A stretch of 33,141 bases of DNA from Entrophospora sp. SA101. Its lineage: Eukaryota; Glomeromycota; Glomeromycetes; Entrophosporales; Entrophosporaceae. Below the pieces are notes generated by a model. The model searched no databases, was not told the origin of the DNA, and worked only from the letters and a program-made list of their open reading frames with translations. Shown here piece after piece: positions 19,629-32,130 of the stretch. Position 1 is the stretch's first letter, and the number at the start of each line of letters is the position of its first letter. The translations under genes were made by a program, and so were the position numbers. The stretch is from contig CAUDNR010004556.1 of assembly GCA_958430865.1 (NCBI GenBank), forward strand, positions 112,534 through 145,674, read 5' to 3'.

Positions 19629-21131
19629 TTGAAGTCGTTAATAAAACAAGCAAAAACCAGATCTGATTTTTATTAAAATATATTATCAACTAACAATTAT
19701 TTAAATTTCTGTCTTTATTTTTACAACTTCATTATCAACATTTCTTCTATGTAAATTATGTTATTTGTAGTTGAAAAATTAATTAATGCAAATATTCAAG
19801 ATGAAGGAGCAAGACATTTAATGGTTATTGGAAAAAGTTAATACAAGCCTTGACTTTTTTGATATATTTGCTTAAATTTCTTTGTTAACATTATCTTCAG
19901 TCTACGCATCATTATTCCCATCTTCTAAATTACAATCCTCACTTTCTAAGCAATGATTGACTTTGTTTTCAAAATTGTCATTATTTTCAATCTGTAAACT
20001 TCCACTTATGAGGATAAGAAGTTGTGTCATTGTTAGTATAATACCATTTCGCTTCGTGGGAACAGAATAGACTAAATACGTATAGAATTTTTACACCTCA
20101 AGGATGTAATCCAAAACCCCCTGAAATATAACAGGGATCTTTTTTCCCATCAAAAAAAGCCACTTTCCATCTACTATATCACCTTTATACATAGATTTGG
20201 AAAGCACGTATCTCTTGCTCTTCTTTGATTAAGAAGAGTTGTAAATTCTATCCAGTACATTTCAATCTGATTCAAGTATGCTGTATAATGTGTTGATACA
20301 GACATGTGGCTCGCTGATGAAAAGGTGATTTGAATAAATATTTTGATAAAGGTACTACTTACAAAAACAGAAATACTAAATATCAGATCTTTACGACTTC
20401 ACTAACACAGAAAAAATAGACAAATAACTTACCTTGAGAAATTATATCATTCTTCCATTCCAACTCGGTACGCATGATTCAATTTCATTGTTAAGTAATT
20501 AAAGTTGGTGTCTGCAACTAAGAAATTTCAACTTAGGATGTTACAATCTATGTTGCAACCTGCTGCAGAATTTCAATCAGTTGCAAACACTAACTTTATA
20601 AGTAATAATATGGATTTTCGAGTTTTTGATATGTTGCATCAGCAGGCACATCGGGTACCTTTGTTGGACTTTATATAAAAGATGAATGCAAGGATCATAT
20701 ATGGGGATGCCAAAATAATTGAGATTTGACAATGTTGCCATAATTTTAAATTCTTTGCCCCAAAATTTAATTTGAATGCCATAGTAATAGTCACAATGAT
20801 TTGAGATTTGTACGGCATGTGTGATTGCAGGACAAGTGTGACTTGTACTTTTATCAAGAATTTTATTTTTCCGATGCACACACTCGCACATACATGATCA
20901 AAAATCGGGCGAAATGAATTTGATTACAAACTTTATCCTTGACTAGAGAGAGCCTGACACGCACATTCACCATGATTTAGATCTTGAAACCAGGAATCAT
21001 AAATGTATATAGTGGACAAAAACAGTTGTGGTGCACAAACATGATGTAATGATGTAACCAAAGATTGGTACATTGCGTGCAAAATAAAATCGTATTATGG
21101 AAATGTGAACAGTGAATAATGATAAAATCCT
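19629..21131. other. Patchwork of short gene relics, no intact gene
   Basis: Short coding-like pieces appear on both strands: on the minus strand near 19896-20000 (NFENKVNHCLESEDCNLED) and 20040-20090, and a 104-codon minus-strand frame at 20577-20891 that has no recognisable domain. Stops and frame changes separate them. I cannot assign families, and some may be chance frames. Confidence 0.35.
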
Positions 21132-21380
21132 TTAAAAATTCAGGCCTTCTTCTAAAATAAAACTATATCGAGCATACAATATCCAACTAATTCCAGCAAC
21201 TATTCCAGCTAATCTACCAAATCCTAATTGAGAATTTCCATTATTAGTTACCGTGCCAAAAGATGTATAAATATGATCGTTTTCAGAATTTACAAATAGT
21301 TTGGTATTGTTGGCCTTTAGATGATCTGTTCCAAGGATGTTAATATCTATGAAGTGTGAGCTGGAATTGGCGGTAACCCC
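21132..21380 (-). CDS. Orphan 3' exon with a predicted membrane segment
   Basis: A minus-strand frame without an ATG runs from an acceptor-like TAATAG just above 21380 to TAA at 21134-21132, about 82 residues. Its C-terminus contains FGRLAGIVAGISWILYARYS, a hydrophobic stretch long enough to span a membrane once. Upstream of it is a polar segment (DHLKANNTKLFVNSENDHIY). I do not recognise the family. No matching upstream exon is visible before the Hsp70 gene, which starts on the opposite strand about 210 bases away, so this is probably a gene fragment. Confidence 0.4.
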   Translation of the reverse strand, partial: GVTANSSSHFIDINILGTDHLKANNTKLFVNSENDHIYTSFGTVTNNGNSQLGFGRLAGIVAGISWILYARYSFILEEGLNF

Positions 21381-21591
21381 CTATTACCATTACTATGAAA
21401 AGTTTATGCGGAAAATGCATGAAGAATACACAGAAAATGAATGTACTAATATGGAAAAATTGCTTGAAAAGCCTATCCATTTATTTATTTAATATTATTT
21501 AAAAAAAAAAAAAAAAAAAAAGATCTTTGTTAAATAAAATAAAAAACAGTCTGTAAATATTTATCACTTTTTTACTCTTGCTAAAAAATAA
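21381..21591 (+). promoter_or_regulatory. Upstream region of the Hsp70 gene
   Basis: This holds a coding-like scrap (plus strand, EEYTENECTNMEKLLEKPIH near 21420-21480), a poly-A run of about 20 bases at 21500-21521 and an AT-rich leader. Heat-shock genes usually carry nGAAnnTTCn arrays; I do not see a clear three-unit element here, so regulation cannot be read from the sequence. Confidence 0.35.
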
Positions 21592-24118
21592 ATGGCAGAA
21601 GGAAAAGCAGGTAATTATTATTATTAATTTAAATTTCGAAATAATGATAATAAAAATAACAACAATAATAATGATAATAATAATAATAAATAATAATATC
21701 ATATATCATTACTTACATTCATAATTTATTTATCAATATAATTTACTTTAGTTGGTATTGATTTGGGAACCACATACTCTTGTGTTGGTGTTTGGCAAAA
21801 TGACAGAGTTGAAATTATTGCTAACGACCAAGGCAACCGTACAACACCTTCATATGTTGCCTTTACTGACACTGAACGTTTAATTGGTGATGCTGCAAAA
21901 AATCAAGTTGCCATGAATCCACACAATACTGTATTCGATGCTAAACGTCTTATTGGTCGTCGTTTTAATGATCAAGAAGTTCAATCTGACATGAAGGTAC
22001 ATTAAACATTCTAATAATGATGACGATTGTGTTATACACATAATAAATATTATATAAATAATAATAATAATTTGCTATCAATCTTTAATAATTCTCGTAT
22101 CATCATTCCTCCTCTATAATAATAATAATAATAATATAGCACTGGCCATTCAAAGTTATTGATAAAAATACCAAACCATATATTCAGGTTGAATATAAAG
22201 GTGAAGTTAAACAATTTACTCCAGAAGAAATTTCGTCAATGGTATTAACAAAAATGAGGGAAACCGCCGAAGCTTTTCTTGGTACAAAAGTAGCAAATGC
22301 AGTCGTTACAGTACCTGCCTATTTCAATGATTCTCAACGTCAAGCAACAAAAGATGCAGGTATGATTTCTGGGTTGAATGTGCTTCGTATCATCAATGAA
22401 CCAACAGCCGCTGCTATTGCATATGGCTTGGATAAGAAAACAAAAGGAGAGCGTAATGTGTTGATTTTCGATTTGGGTGGTGGTACCTTTGATGTTTCAT
22501 TGTTAACAATCGAAGATGGTATTTTTGAAGTCAAGGCCACTGCTGGTGATACCCATCTTGGTGGTGAAGATTTTGATAATCGTCTAGTAAATCATTTTGT
22601 TCAAGAATTCAAACGTAAATTCAAAAAAGATCTTACCACAAATGCTAGAGCACTTCGTCGTCTCAGGACAGCTTGTGAACGTGCAAAACGTACACTTTCA
22701 GCATCAGCACAAACATCCATTGAGATTGATTCGCTTTTTGAAGGAATTGATTTCTACACATCTATAACTCGTGCCAGGTTTGAAGAATTGAATCAAGATT
22801 TGTTCCGTTCCACTATGGACCCAGTCGAAAAGGTGCTTCGTGATTCAAAAATTGATAAAGCTCAAGTACATGAGATTGTGTTGGTTGGTGGATCTACTCG
22901 TATTCCAAAAATTCAAAAATTGGTATCAGACTTTTTCAATGGCAAAGAACCCAACAAGTCCATAAATCCTGATGAAGCTGTTGCATATGGTGCAGCTGTG
23001 CAAGCAGCTATTTTGACTGGTGACACATCCGAGAAAACACAAGATCTTCTTTTACTTGATGTTGCACCACTTTCACTTGGTATCGAGACAGCTGGTGGTG
23101 TGATGACGCCTCTTATCAAACGTAATACCACCATTCCAACCAAAAAATCAGAAATATTTTCTACCTACGCTGATAATCAACCTGGAGTGCTTATTCAAGT
23201 GTATGAAGGTGAACGTACTCGTACCAAAGATAACAATATATTGGGCAAATTCGAATTAACTGGTATTCCACCAGCTCCACGTGGTATACCTCAAATTGAA
23301 GTCACTTTTGATATCGATGCTAATGGAATTCTTAATGTATGTATATTACATTTATCTCAATTATGGTTGTAATTCGAAATAGAGGTAGAATTAATGGATT
23401 TATTTATTAAAAAAATTAACAAAATTTTTTTAATAAATTAGGTATCTGCAGCTGATAAAACTACTGGTAGATCTAATAAGATCACAATTACTAATGATAA
23501 AGGAAGATTATCAAAAGAAGAAATTGAAAAAATGGGTTAGCAATCAATTAAAATGATGATAAAATTAAAATTTTAAATTTTCGAAAAGTTAAAAATAATA
23601 TGTAATGTATCTCATATTATTATTAATTCAATCAATTTAGTTTCGGATGCTGAGAAATACCGTGAAGAAGACGAAAAAGTAGCTCAAAAAATAACAGCAC
23701 GTAATGGATTAGAAAGTTATGCATACAATTTGCGTAACACGCTTCAGGTAAATAATTTATTTATTGAAAATAATAATAATTAATTCACGAATTGATAAAC
23801 TTATTAATAATGATAATAACAATATAGGATGAAAAAATTGCAGGCAAGCTTGATCCAGATGATAAAAAGAAACTCGAAGATGCAATTCAAGAATCAATTA
23901 CATGGCTTGATAACAATCAAGAAGCAGAAAAAGATGAATACGAACATAAACAGAAATCGCTTGAAGAAATTGCTAATCCAATAATGATGAAACTTTATGG
24001 TTCTGGTGGTGCTCCAGGCGGTGGATTCCCAGCCGGTAGTGCTCCAGGTGGTTTTCCAGATGCTACTGATACTGCAGCTGGCGATGATTCTGGACCTACT
24101 ATTGAAGAAGTTGACTAA
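21592..24118 (+). CDS. Cytosolic Hsp70 chaperone (SSA type)
   Basis: Six exons join in frame: 21592-21610, 21752-21996, 22140-23336, 23442-23535, 23641-23747 and 23828-24118, giving 650 residues, the normal Hsp70 length. The protein starts [20 protein letters not shown]. It has the ATPase signatures [14 protein letters not shown] and [13 protein letters not shown], the linker and peptide-binding region ([19 protein letters not shown]), and a Gly/Pro-rich tail ending in EEVD. The EEVD binds TPR co-chaperones and marks the cytosolic/nuclear class. There is no signal or transit peptide and no HDEL, so BiP and mitochondrial forms are excluded. It folds and refolds proteins using ATP with J-domain partners. 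The first exon encodes just six full codons plus one base. Codons are cleaner and GC higher than in the neighbouring relics, as expected for a highly expressed gene. No break was found. Confidence 0.97.
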
Positions 24119-25071
24119 GGAAATAATAAATAAAACTAATAATCATGATTTTATAAACAGAAATTTGAATTTAGCCAATTTTTATAAATATTAAAATAAA
24201 TAAATATTTTGTATTATTTTTCATTAGTATACATATATGTAAATTTTTTGTAGTAAATAAAAGTACAATAACCCATTGTTAATGTGGTCTGCACCTTCAC
24301 TCTCATGTTGGAAATAATAAAATTTATCTTTTTTTTTGTTCCACAATTGCATCCTTAAATTTTTTTTATATTAAAGTTTTTTGCCATTTGCGTAGCGTCA
24401 ATGAAGTATCCATTGAATTGTGATAAGTGTTCTTTAGGTGCATTGTACATTGTATTTTCTATGCCTTGCCAATATAAACCACCAGAAAAAAAAAACTAGC
24501 ATTATTTTGTTCTTTCAAACATTTCGTAATAAATCACAACCAAAAAATTGTTCACCAAAATGGCCTTCCCAAAACTAATTGCATAAACATCCATTATTTT
24601 TAAAGTTTCTTAAAATTGTTTTTCTGGAATGAGCAAGATAAAGTAAAAGATCTGTCATCCATGGTTGAGGTTTCATTGCAAGATTTTTTCTCTTTTTAAA
24701 AAATTTTGATAATCATTATTTATGGTACTCGGAGAAACATATAAAGGCCCTAATAAAGGAACTGGACGCAAAATTATACCTGGAATATTTGACGAAACAC
24801 CGTATGTATCTCCTTCAAAGAGTAGTCACTTTACGAACATAATATTATCCAGGATAATCAACTAGTACAGGTATTATAAAGGGGTGGTAGACTGTTTGAA
24901 GATAATTATCTAAAGATTTTAATTCCTGATGAATAAAAAATAAGACAATTTTAATAGGCTTAATCTTTTATGTTCTGGGTGGGTGATGCATGACTAATGG
25001 ACTGTTAAACAATTAGTTGTTTCTTCTTTTGTGAATCAACCATATAGAACCACGATTAAAGCTGGAACAAA
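24119..25071. other. 3' region of Hsp70 and minus-strand gene relic
   Basis: After the Hsp70 3' UTR (to about 24240) there are coding-like stretches on the minus strand: near 24484-24378 (GLYWQGIENTMYNAPKEHLS and FNGYFIDATQMAKNF) and near 24820-24700 (SSNIPGIILRPVPLLGPLYV). They are in different frames with stops between them. They look like one decayed gene of a family I cannot name. Confidence 0.4.
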
Positions 25072-25426
25072 TCGAATTAAAGATATCTGCCGTGGTTGGG
25101 TTATTTGCGGCAATGGCAACTATCATAAGGTAGTTATCTTTGGTACAAAATAGCTACGGCTGTGTAAATAGATACAGCTGCCGTAAATAGTTATGACTTC
25201 TGCAAATAATTGCAAATTTTATTTTTACACATAATTTCACTGTGAATGAACGACCGACCAATTGAATTTATCAATTACAATTTATATTAATCTTGAAAAC
25301 TATTTGCAGTAATCGTAATTATTTGCGGCAGCCGTATTTATTTGTGGCAAATGGTAGCTACCAACACCTATTTACGGCAATAGTAGCTACCAGCCCAATC
25401 ATTTACGGCACATGTCTTTAAATCGA
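25072..25426. mobile_element. Foldback MITE-like element with imperfect terminal inverted repeats
   Basis: TCGAATTAAAGATATCTGCC plus GT (25072-25093) matches the reverse complement of 25405-25426 at 19 of 22 positions. Inner parts also pair: 25171-25215 against about 25300-25345, both containing the CTGCCGTAAATAG / TATTTGCGGCAG motif. The whole 355-bp unit could therefore fold back on itself. ATTTRCGGCA words recur about six times. The 8-base direct repeat AAATCGAA at 25069-25076 and 25420-25427 could be a target-site duplication, a length used by hAT-type elements. It is non-coding, so it would depend on a transposase elsewhere. Confidence 0.75.
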
Positions 25427-25539
25427 ACCGAGTAGGATTTTAAGGCTGTTCGTTCCAAACCGGATTTTAAATATTAACGGATTAACACCAAATTCTATTA
25501 TTATTATTATTATTATTATTATTATGATTTATTATTATG

Positions 25540-25543
<4 letters not shown>
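25427..25543. repeat. Start of the interrupted ATT microsatellite before copy B
   Basis: After the foldback element and a short unique segment, ATT repeats begin near 25497, are interrupted twice by ATGATTT, and continue into the beginning of copy B. Confidence 0.85.
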
Positions 25544-25621
<78 letters not shown>

Positions 25622-27072
25622 AACCCATTAATCCGTCAACAAACCGCGATACCTACATCAATTGAAGACTTTTTTAGACAAAAGAACACGAATGAAACCT
25701 GATTTTTTAAAAAATCAATATTATCCAATAATACTTACTATTTTAATTGACCCGTTACCAATTCGGATGAAAAAAAATCTTTAATATTAATATTAACGGA
25801 TTCGTAAAGAGACCATATTAACAATCATTCAAAAATACTCGATTACGGTGCATAAAATTCGCGTTCATGATGTGCAGCACAGTCAACACTCAATATAGTG
25901 AACCTACTATATAGTGAATCATATGATATAATGAAGATGAGAAATTTCATTATATATAAATTCAGCTTGATATAAATGATTTTTAATATAAACTTCCCAT
26001 ACAATGATATGGTGAAGGAAGTTGTTTTGTCAAAAGCCAATTCTTCTTTATATTGAATACCCAAACTATATTACATTTACTTTTTATTTTTCTATAGTGC
26101 ACAAAATTATATATGTGAGCCATTATTAATAAATTTTTTGTGCAAAACATCTATAATAATAAAAATTGATTGGAGAATTTTATACATTGCTCGATTAGTC
26201 AATTTCCCCTATTATTCCAATCTATTTATACATTTCGCAAATTAATGAATATGATTTTTACCAATTTTACATATAATGTATATATAATATTCAAAACCTG
26301 ATAGAATGCTTGTTTTTTTTCAATATCTATATATAATCATCAAGACCACGTTTCAGATTCATTATCAATAACAACTTCGGTGATTCTATAAATTTGTACA
26401 TTTTTATAGCACTAATAAAAGCTTTACTTTATTTTTAGGAAGAAATTTAAGGAACGGTATATACGGAATTTCAAGGTGTCTTGATATACAATGACGGGTG
26501 TTTTATATGGGGGTAACTTCAGCTCATTTAAAAATAACTATACATTATGAAATCACACAAATTTTCATTGACTATTTATTACTCCGCTTAATAAAGATAA
26601 AAAGTGGCATGTCTCGGGTTACATCAAATATCATTCTTTAATATTAAAATCTTCTATATTAACGCTTTCCGTTACCCACTATTTAATGAATAAGAATGAA
26701 TGTATTAACCAATCAAAGTCAAGAATTGATTTTTACGGTGGCGCAAAAAATTTTTATTCAAATTGGGCAAACAAAAAAAATTTTGAAAAAATTGTATGCA
26801 CGATTTACTATATATTAAAATTGGGGAATTTTAATTCGTTAAAAAACAAGATTGTGTAATTATGTACGTACTCAAAGGGAAATTCATACAGTACGATAAA
26901 CAAACACACCAAACCTATTAGAAATGAAAAATTTTGTAAATAGGAAATAATTGCCAAAACATTTGTTATGCAAGGGAGAATTCACGTTCCGTGTTTAAGA
27001 TAAACAAAAAAAACTATTTAAATGGATGCTGATACTAGAAGATTTTTTTTTTTAAAAATTTTTTTAATAAAA

Positions 27073-27970
27073 ATGTTGAAACTACCTTTTGAAATTATAT
27101 TACTTATATTAGAACAATTGCCAACAAGGCAACTTTGTAAATTTGCCACTTTATCAAAAACTTATAACTTGGAAATTAAAAGAATTGTTATACGTAGATT
27201 TTATTCCACCTTTTCAGATCCAAATAAACGTTTATTGGTTTGTGTTGGTTTGTTTTTTCCTTCGATTTTTTTTTTTAAAATAAAAACTAAATGTTCAATA
27301 ATTTTTATTCACGCAGGTTTATTTATCAAGATATGATTTATTAGAAATGTCACAAACAAATCATGTTTATGATTTAGCATTTAAAAATGTAAATCAAGAG
27401 AAATTATTTGCTTTATTTTCAATGGAAACGACACAACCTAAGGGAACAATAGGACCGGAAAGACATAATTTAGAAGGTTTGAAAATGCGTGACGGAACAT
27501 TATTAAAAACAAAACCAATGAATAATCCTGTGCAGCATATTTTGGGTCGGGGTATCACGTCAGAAGAGAAAGATGTTAGAATCTATTTATACGATGCAGA
27601 TGATTTATCAGATGAAAAACCTTTCACACGATCATTTCACGTAACCAATGGCAAATTAATCACACCGACTGACTCGTGCCCGAATAGTAATGGTCGATGG
27701 TCAAGCAAACTTTATTCAAAAAATAAAATAAAATCTAATAGCATCGCTGCCGCTGCCGAATTTGTTGGTAAAAACGAGACGATATATGATATACCGTGTA
27801 TACATTATATGATAGATACATTGAAATCGGTTTCGGTTAAATGTGAAATGTTGTTGGTTGCATGGGAAGAAAAAAGAAAAGACAAATCTTGTTCTAATGG
27901 TATAAAATATATATTATTGAATGGCGGTGAAAAACTTATTAGATCGAGAAAACATTGTATAATTTCTTGA
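27073..27970 (+). CDS. F-box-type protein of unknown target, copy B
   Basis: Exons 27073-27237 and 27317-27970 encode the same roughly 272-residue protein as the gene at 1530-2427; the translated sequences are identical. An upstream in-frame ATG at 27022 is possible. The N-terminal F-box-like helix is followed by a long region without a recognised repeat. Identical introns and non-coding flanks show that the copy arose by DNA duplication (or assembly duplication), not through RNA. Confidence 0.72.
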
Positions 27971-29767
27971 ATTTTATTATTTTATATATTGTATGTATTT
28001 TATTTTTGTATATATATTTACAATATTGCACAGTGCGTGCAAATTTTTTAATTATTTGTTTATATCTTATAAATAAACTATGTATGCGGTGCATACATAT
28101 TTATATTAATTACAATAAAGTCAATAATAATAAATGAATTACGGGAAAACTTAAATTGTAATGGTAATTATTGGTAGTCGGACAATTTGTCACAACATGT
28201 GCTTGGTTATATGATGATGATAGGATGATCCGAAATATCGCTTTTTTTTAACGACAAGATCACCACAAACTTGTTATAAACCGGTTTAATTCTCAAAGTA
28301 AAAACCATTCATCCTTATTATTATGGGAAATCAAAGCACAGTTTATTTCTTAATAAAAGGAGAAACTTGGAATTCTAAATATGTAAAAAATTAAATTAAC
28401 ATTATTATTATTATTATTACTACTACTATTATTATTATTATTATAAATATAAGAAGATAAAATATGCATTCTTTTTTTTTAATGCCAATGTGAGGCCTTA
28501 CGACCACATTTATTGACCCGTCTAAATAATTATAAAAGATGGTAAAAAAATTTCTTCTCTTGTCACCACCACCCACAAACAGCAAATTCCAACATTAGTC
28601 ATGAGAAATAGAATATGTTAGATGTACAAAGTTCTTTTAGTTCAATTTGATATCCCAGTCGAATGTGAACATTCTATAAATTCCTCACACCTGATGTTCT
28701 TTGTACCATGTTTAATAGTTCTTGGAATTATTTTAATAAAATCAATGTTTATTTATTTACAGTAAATATATAAATCCTATTGTTAACCTTAAAAGAATTG
28801 AGAAATTCAAAATTCTTATTTCAATTCGAATACTTGCTCATCTCCGAAGTTACTAATACACGGCAAAATACAATCGTACTCAATGAAAGAATTCCTGATG
28901 TAGAAATGACTCGGGAATAATTAAGGCTCCAAACATTTAATATATAAATAAATCAATCAAATGAAAATTTTTTGTTTCGGCGAATCTTTTTTCAAATTCG
29001 TATAATGAGTTTTTAAAATTTTTGCTTCACATATAAATTTCGTTGAACGCGGTTTTAATTTTCTTATGCTTCCCATCCTATATATTATTATTTATTATTA
29101 TTATTATTATCGTGTGACTTCTCTCGTACTTAAACATACCAATACGGAAATGGCACGGAGTAGATTCTCCTATTACTATTACTATTACTATTATTGTGTT
29201 TTCCGTATTAAAATCCACTTTCCATGTATGGAAGCCATATGGAAAGTATTACTAATACTAATACGGAAAAAAGTTCTCAAAAATATTCTATAATTCTATG
29301 TAAAATTCAATATTAGTATTATTATTATTAGTATTACATATTGTAAGGACAGATCACGTGTTAGAAAATACGATTTGCCGACACATTGATTATTATTATT
29401 ATTATTATTATTTATTTTTTACAAATAATTCGAACATTTAATAATAAACAAATTAATTCTTTTTTGTTTAACAAATAAAACACTTGTGGTCGGAAATCAA
29501 ATTTTGTTTATTATATATATTATGCAGTGTTTGCAGAATTACATATTACAAAAATTACAGATTTTGACACTTGCTTCTATTATTTTATTCAAGTTACACG
29601 AACGTAAAAAACTTTCTTTTATATTAATATATGAAAAATCCCACTCATCTCTACTTCCTCCAGGGTAATCCCTTTTTTTCGATATTCGTAAAAAAAAATA
29701 TATATATATATGTTCTTTGACATTTGTTCAATGACACAAAATAAAAATATATTGTTTTATAGTACTA

Positions 29768-30750
29768 TCATAACCCTTTCTGATGATTAATGGTTTGACC
29801 AACATTTAATTATTAGTTAGTATTAGGAACCCTTTTATTAGTTTTGCTATTGATTTTAGGGACGCCTCAAGTAGTGTAATTGTATATGGTGATTTTAGTT
29901 TAGTTTGAACATTATTGTGCCAGATTTAGTGACTCTGCAATAGAGTAAAGTTTTTATTCGTAATACAAATTTTTGTTTGAATTATTCAAATCATTCGTTT
30001 ATTATTCGAATTATTGTCATTCGTTTATTGAAATTGTTATCATTCGTTTATTCTAATTGTTTATTTGAATTATCCAAATCATTCGTTTATTATTCGTTTA
30101 TTATTCGAATTTTTATCATTCATTATTCGAATTGTTGTCATTCATTTATTCAAATATTTGTTTTGCCTGAATTATTCATTTTATTTCATTTATTCGTTTT
30201 ATTATTCAAATTATTGTCATTCTTTATTCAAACTATTCGTTTTGTTCAAATTATTCGCTTTATTCGAACTATTCGCTTTGTTTTAAATATTCAAATTATT
30301 TCAAATTATTCGACTATTCGTTTATTCGTTTTATTCATTTTATTCAAATTATTCGAATTATTCGAATTATTCGTTTATTTGCTTTATTTAAATTATCGTT
30401 TGAATTTTTTATTTTATTTGTTTATTTGTTTATTCGTTTATTCTTCTTATTTGAATTATCAAATTATCGAATTGTTCGTTATTCATTTTATTCGAATAAA
30501 CTTCATGATGTAATTCAAATACTCAAATTCATAACAAGTAAAACAAATAATTTGAATAAACCCTTACTCGAATAAAAGTCCTATAGTGATTTAATTAGTT
30601 TGCCAGAATTGCGACTCCAATAATTCAGATCGCACGCTCGCAATATTTATTACAGTTTACGACTTTAGGGTGTCAAGGTAAAATTTAAATATATTTTGTG
30701 ATACATATTTGTGGCTGAAAAAAAAATTTTTTTTGACAAATTATACCACG
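29768..30750 (+). promoter_or_regulatory. Conserved kinase upstream block with TTCG-rich tract, copy B
   Basis: Same as 4225-5207 except T at 29794 in place of A at 4251. The tract of TTCG-containing words spans about 29977-30508. Confidence 0.55.
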
Positions 30751-32130
30751 ATGGAAAACACTTTGGATGAAAATAAACATCATGTCGATACTTCTACTGA
30801 CAAAAATGATGAATATTCAAAGAAAGGGGGTAAAAAATATGGGGAATGTCCAACCTGCAATAGATATAATACTGATTATTCATGGTGTCAATCATGTGAT
30901 CCAAAGCTATTAACTGAAGGATGGACTAGTGGCAATGAAACATTAGATGAATTGATTAAAAGCACACAACTTAAAGCAACTGAGTATGCTAATTATGATT
31001 ATCTTCAATGGATTCCTTATAATGATTTAACAAATATTGAAAAAATTGGTGAAGGTGGTTTTGCAACTATATCCAAAGCTACTTGGTTAAATGGTATGAA
31101 ATATACTAATAGAAATAAAAGAACTAACAAAGATAGGACTGTGGCATTAAAAAAACTACATAATTCACAGAATATTTCTGATGAATTTTTTAATGAGGTA
31201 GATTATTTTATTTTTCTATTTATTTTCTGATTTTTTAGATATTATCATTATTATTGTTGTAATTAAATATTTTATTTGTTATTTTAGCTCAAAAATTATG
31301 CAAACTTTCATAATAAAGTAGCTATAATTCATATTTATGGATTAACACAAGATCCAATTACAAAAGAATATATATTTGTAATGGCATATATGGAAGATGG
31401 AAGTCTTCAAAATTATTTAAAAAAAGATTTTAAAAATTTAAAATGGGAAAACAAAATTAATATTCTTTATAAAATTATTAAAGGTTTAAAAAATATTCAT
31501 GAAAAAAAAATCATTCATCATGACCTTCATAGTGGTAATATCCTTCAAAAAAACAAATTGGAATCATATATCGCAGATTTAGGATTATCATGCACATCTA
31601 GTCAAACATCATCATCAAAAAAAAATGACATATGTGGAGTACTACCATATATTGCACCAGAAGTTTTAAATAAGAAACCATATACAATGGCATCAGATGT
31701 ATATAGTTTTGGAGTTCTGATGTCTGTAATATCAACTGGCCAACAACCATTTATTAATTTGGCACATGATGAATATCTTGCAATGGAAATATGTAGAGGT
31801 GTAAGACCTGGATTCTCAAACAATACTCCAAAATTCTATATTGAACTAGCATTCAGATGCATGGATGCTAATCCAGATAAACGCCTAACTGCTGGAAAAA
31901 TTTATGAGATTATTAACATTTGGAATAATTCACTACTGGGTAATGAAGATGAATCAATTAGAAAAGAGTTTAAGAAAATGGATGAAATAAAATTTGATCC
32001 TTCAACAATTACTGCAGTAATTCATCCAAATGCAGTTTATACTAGCAGATTATTAAATTTTATAAACCTTCCCCAACCTGTGAATTCCAATAAAGTAACA
32101 ATTATTGGTAATAATAATGGTAATTATTAA
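30751..32130 (+). CDS. Protein kinase with N-terminal zinc-ribbon-like segment, copy B
   Basis: Exons 30751-31197 and 31288-32130, with a 90-nt intron, encode 429 residues. The protein equals the kinase at 5208-6584 except near the C-terminus: Thr to Ile in LLNF(T/I)NL, and one extra Asn in the final NNGNY segment. All catalytic motifs are present (IGEGGFA, VALK, HHDLHSGN, ADLG, APE), as are the paired CxxC motifs. The first coding difference, at 32063, coincides with the edge of the identical block. It is probably functional if the family's copies are. Substrate and pathway are unknown. Confidence 0.9.

Larger units (their letters stand above)
25544..32062 (+). repeat. Near-identical 6.5 kb direct repeat, copy B
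   Basis: This is the second copy of 1-6519. Here the left context is visible: it begins inside the ATT microsatellite (about 25497-25619), so the homology may start at or before that tract. It contains the same F-box gene, palindrome, TTCG-rich tract and kinase. The non-coding stretches 25619-27072 and 27971-29767 hold nothing beyond what is described for copy A. Confidence 0.93.

Noticed and set aside
22340..23143. Minus-strand frames within the Hsp70 gene
   Set aside because: Shadows of the strongly coding Hsp70 frame.
1..32062. Long terminal repeats of a giant mobile element bounded by the 6.5 kb arms
   Set aside because: The arms contain ordinary intron-bearing genes, no integrase or captain gene lies between them, homology extends in diverged form beyond the arm, and an assembly gap lies inside. 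Duplication, conversion or assembly duplication explains it better.
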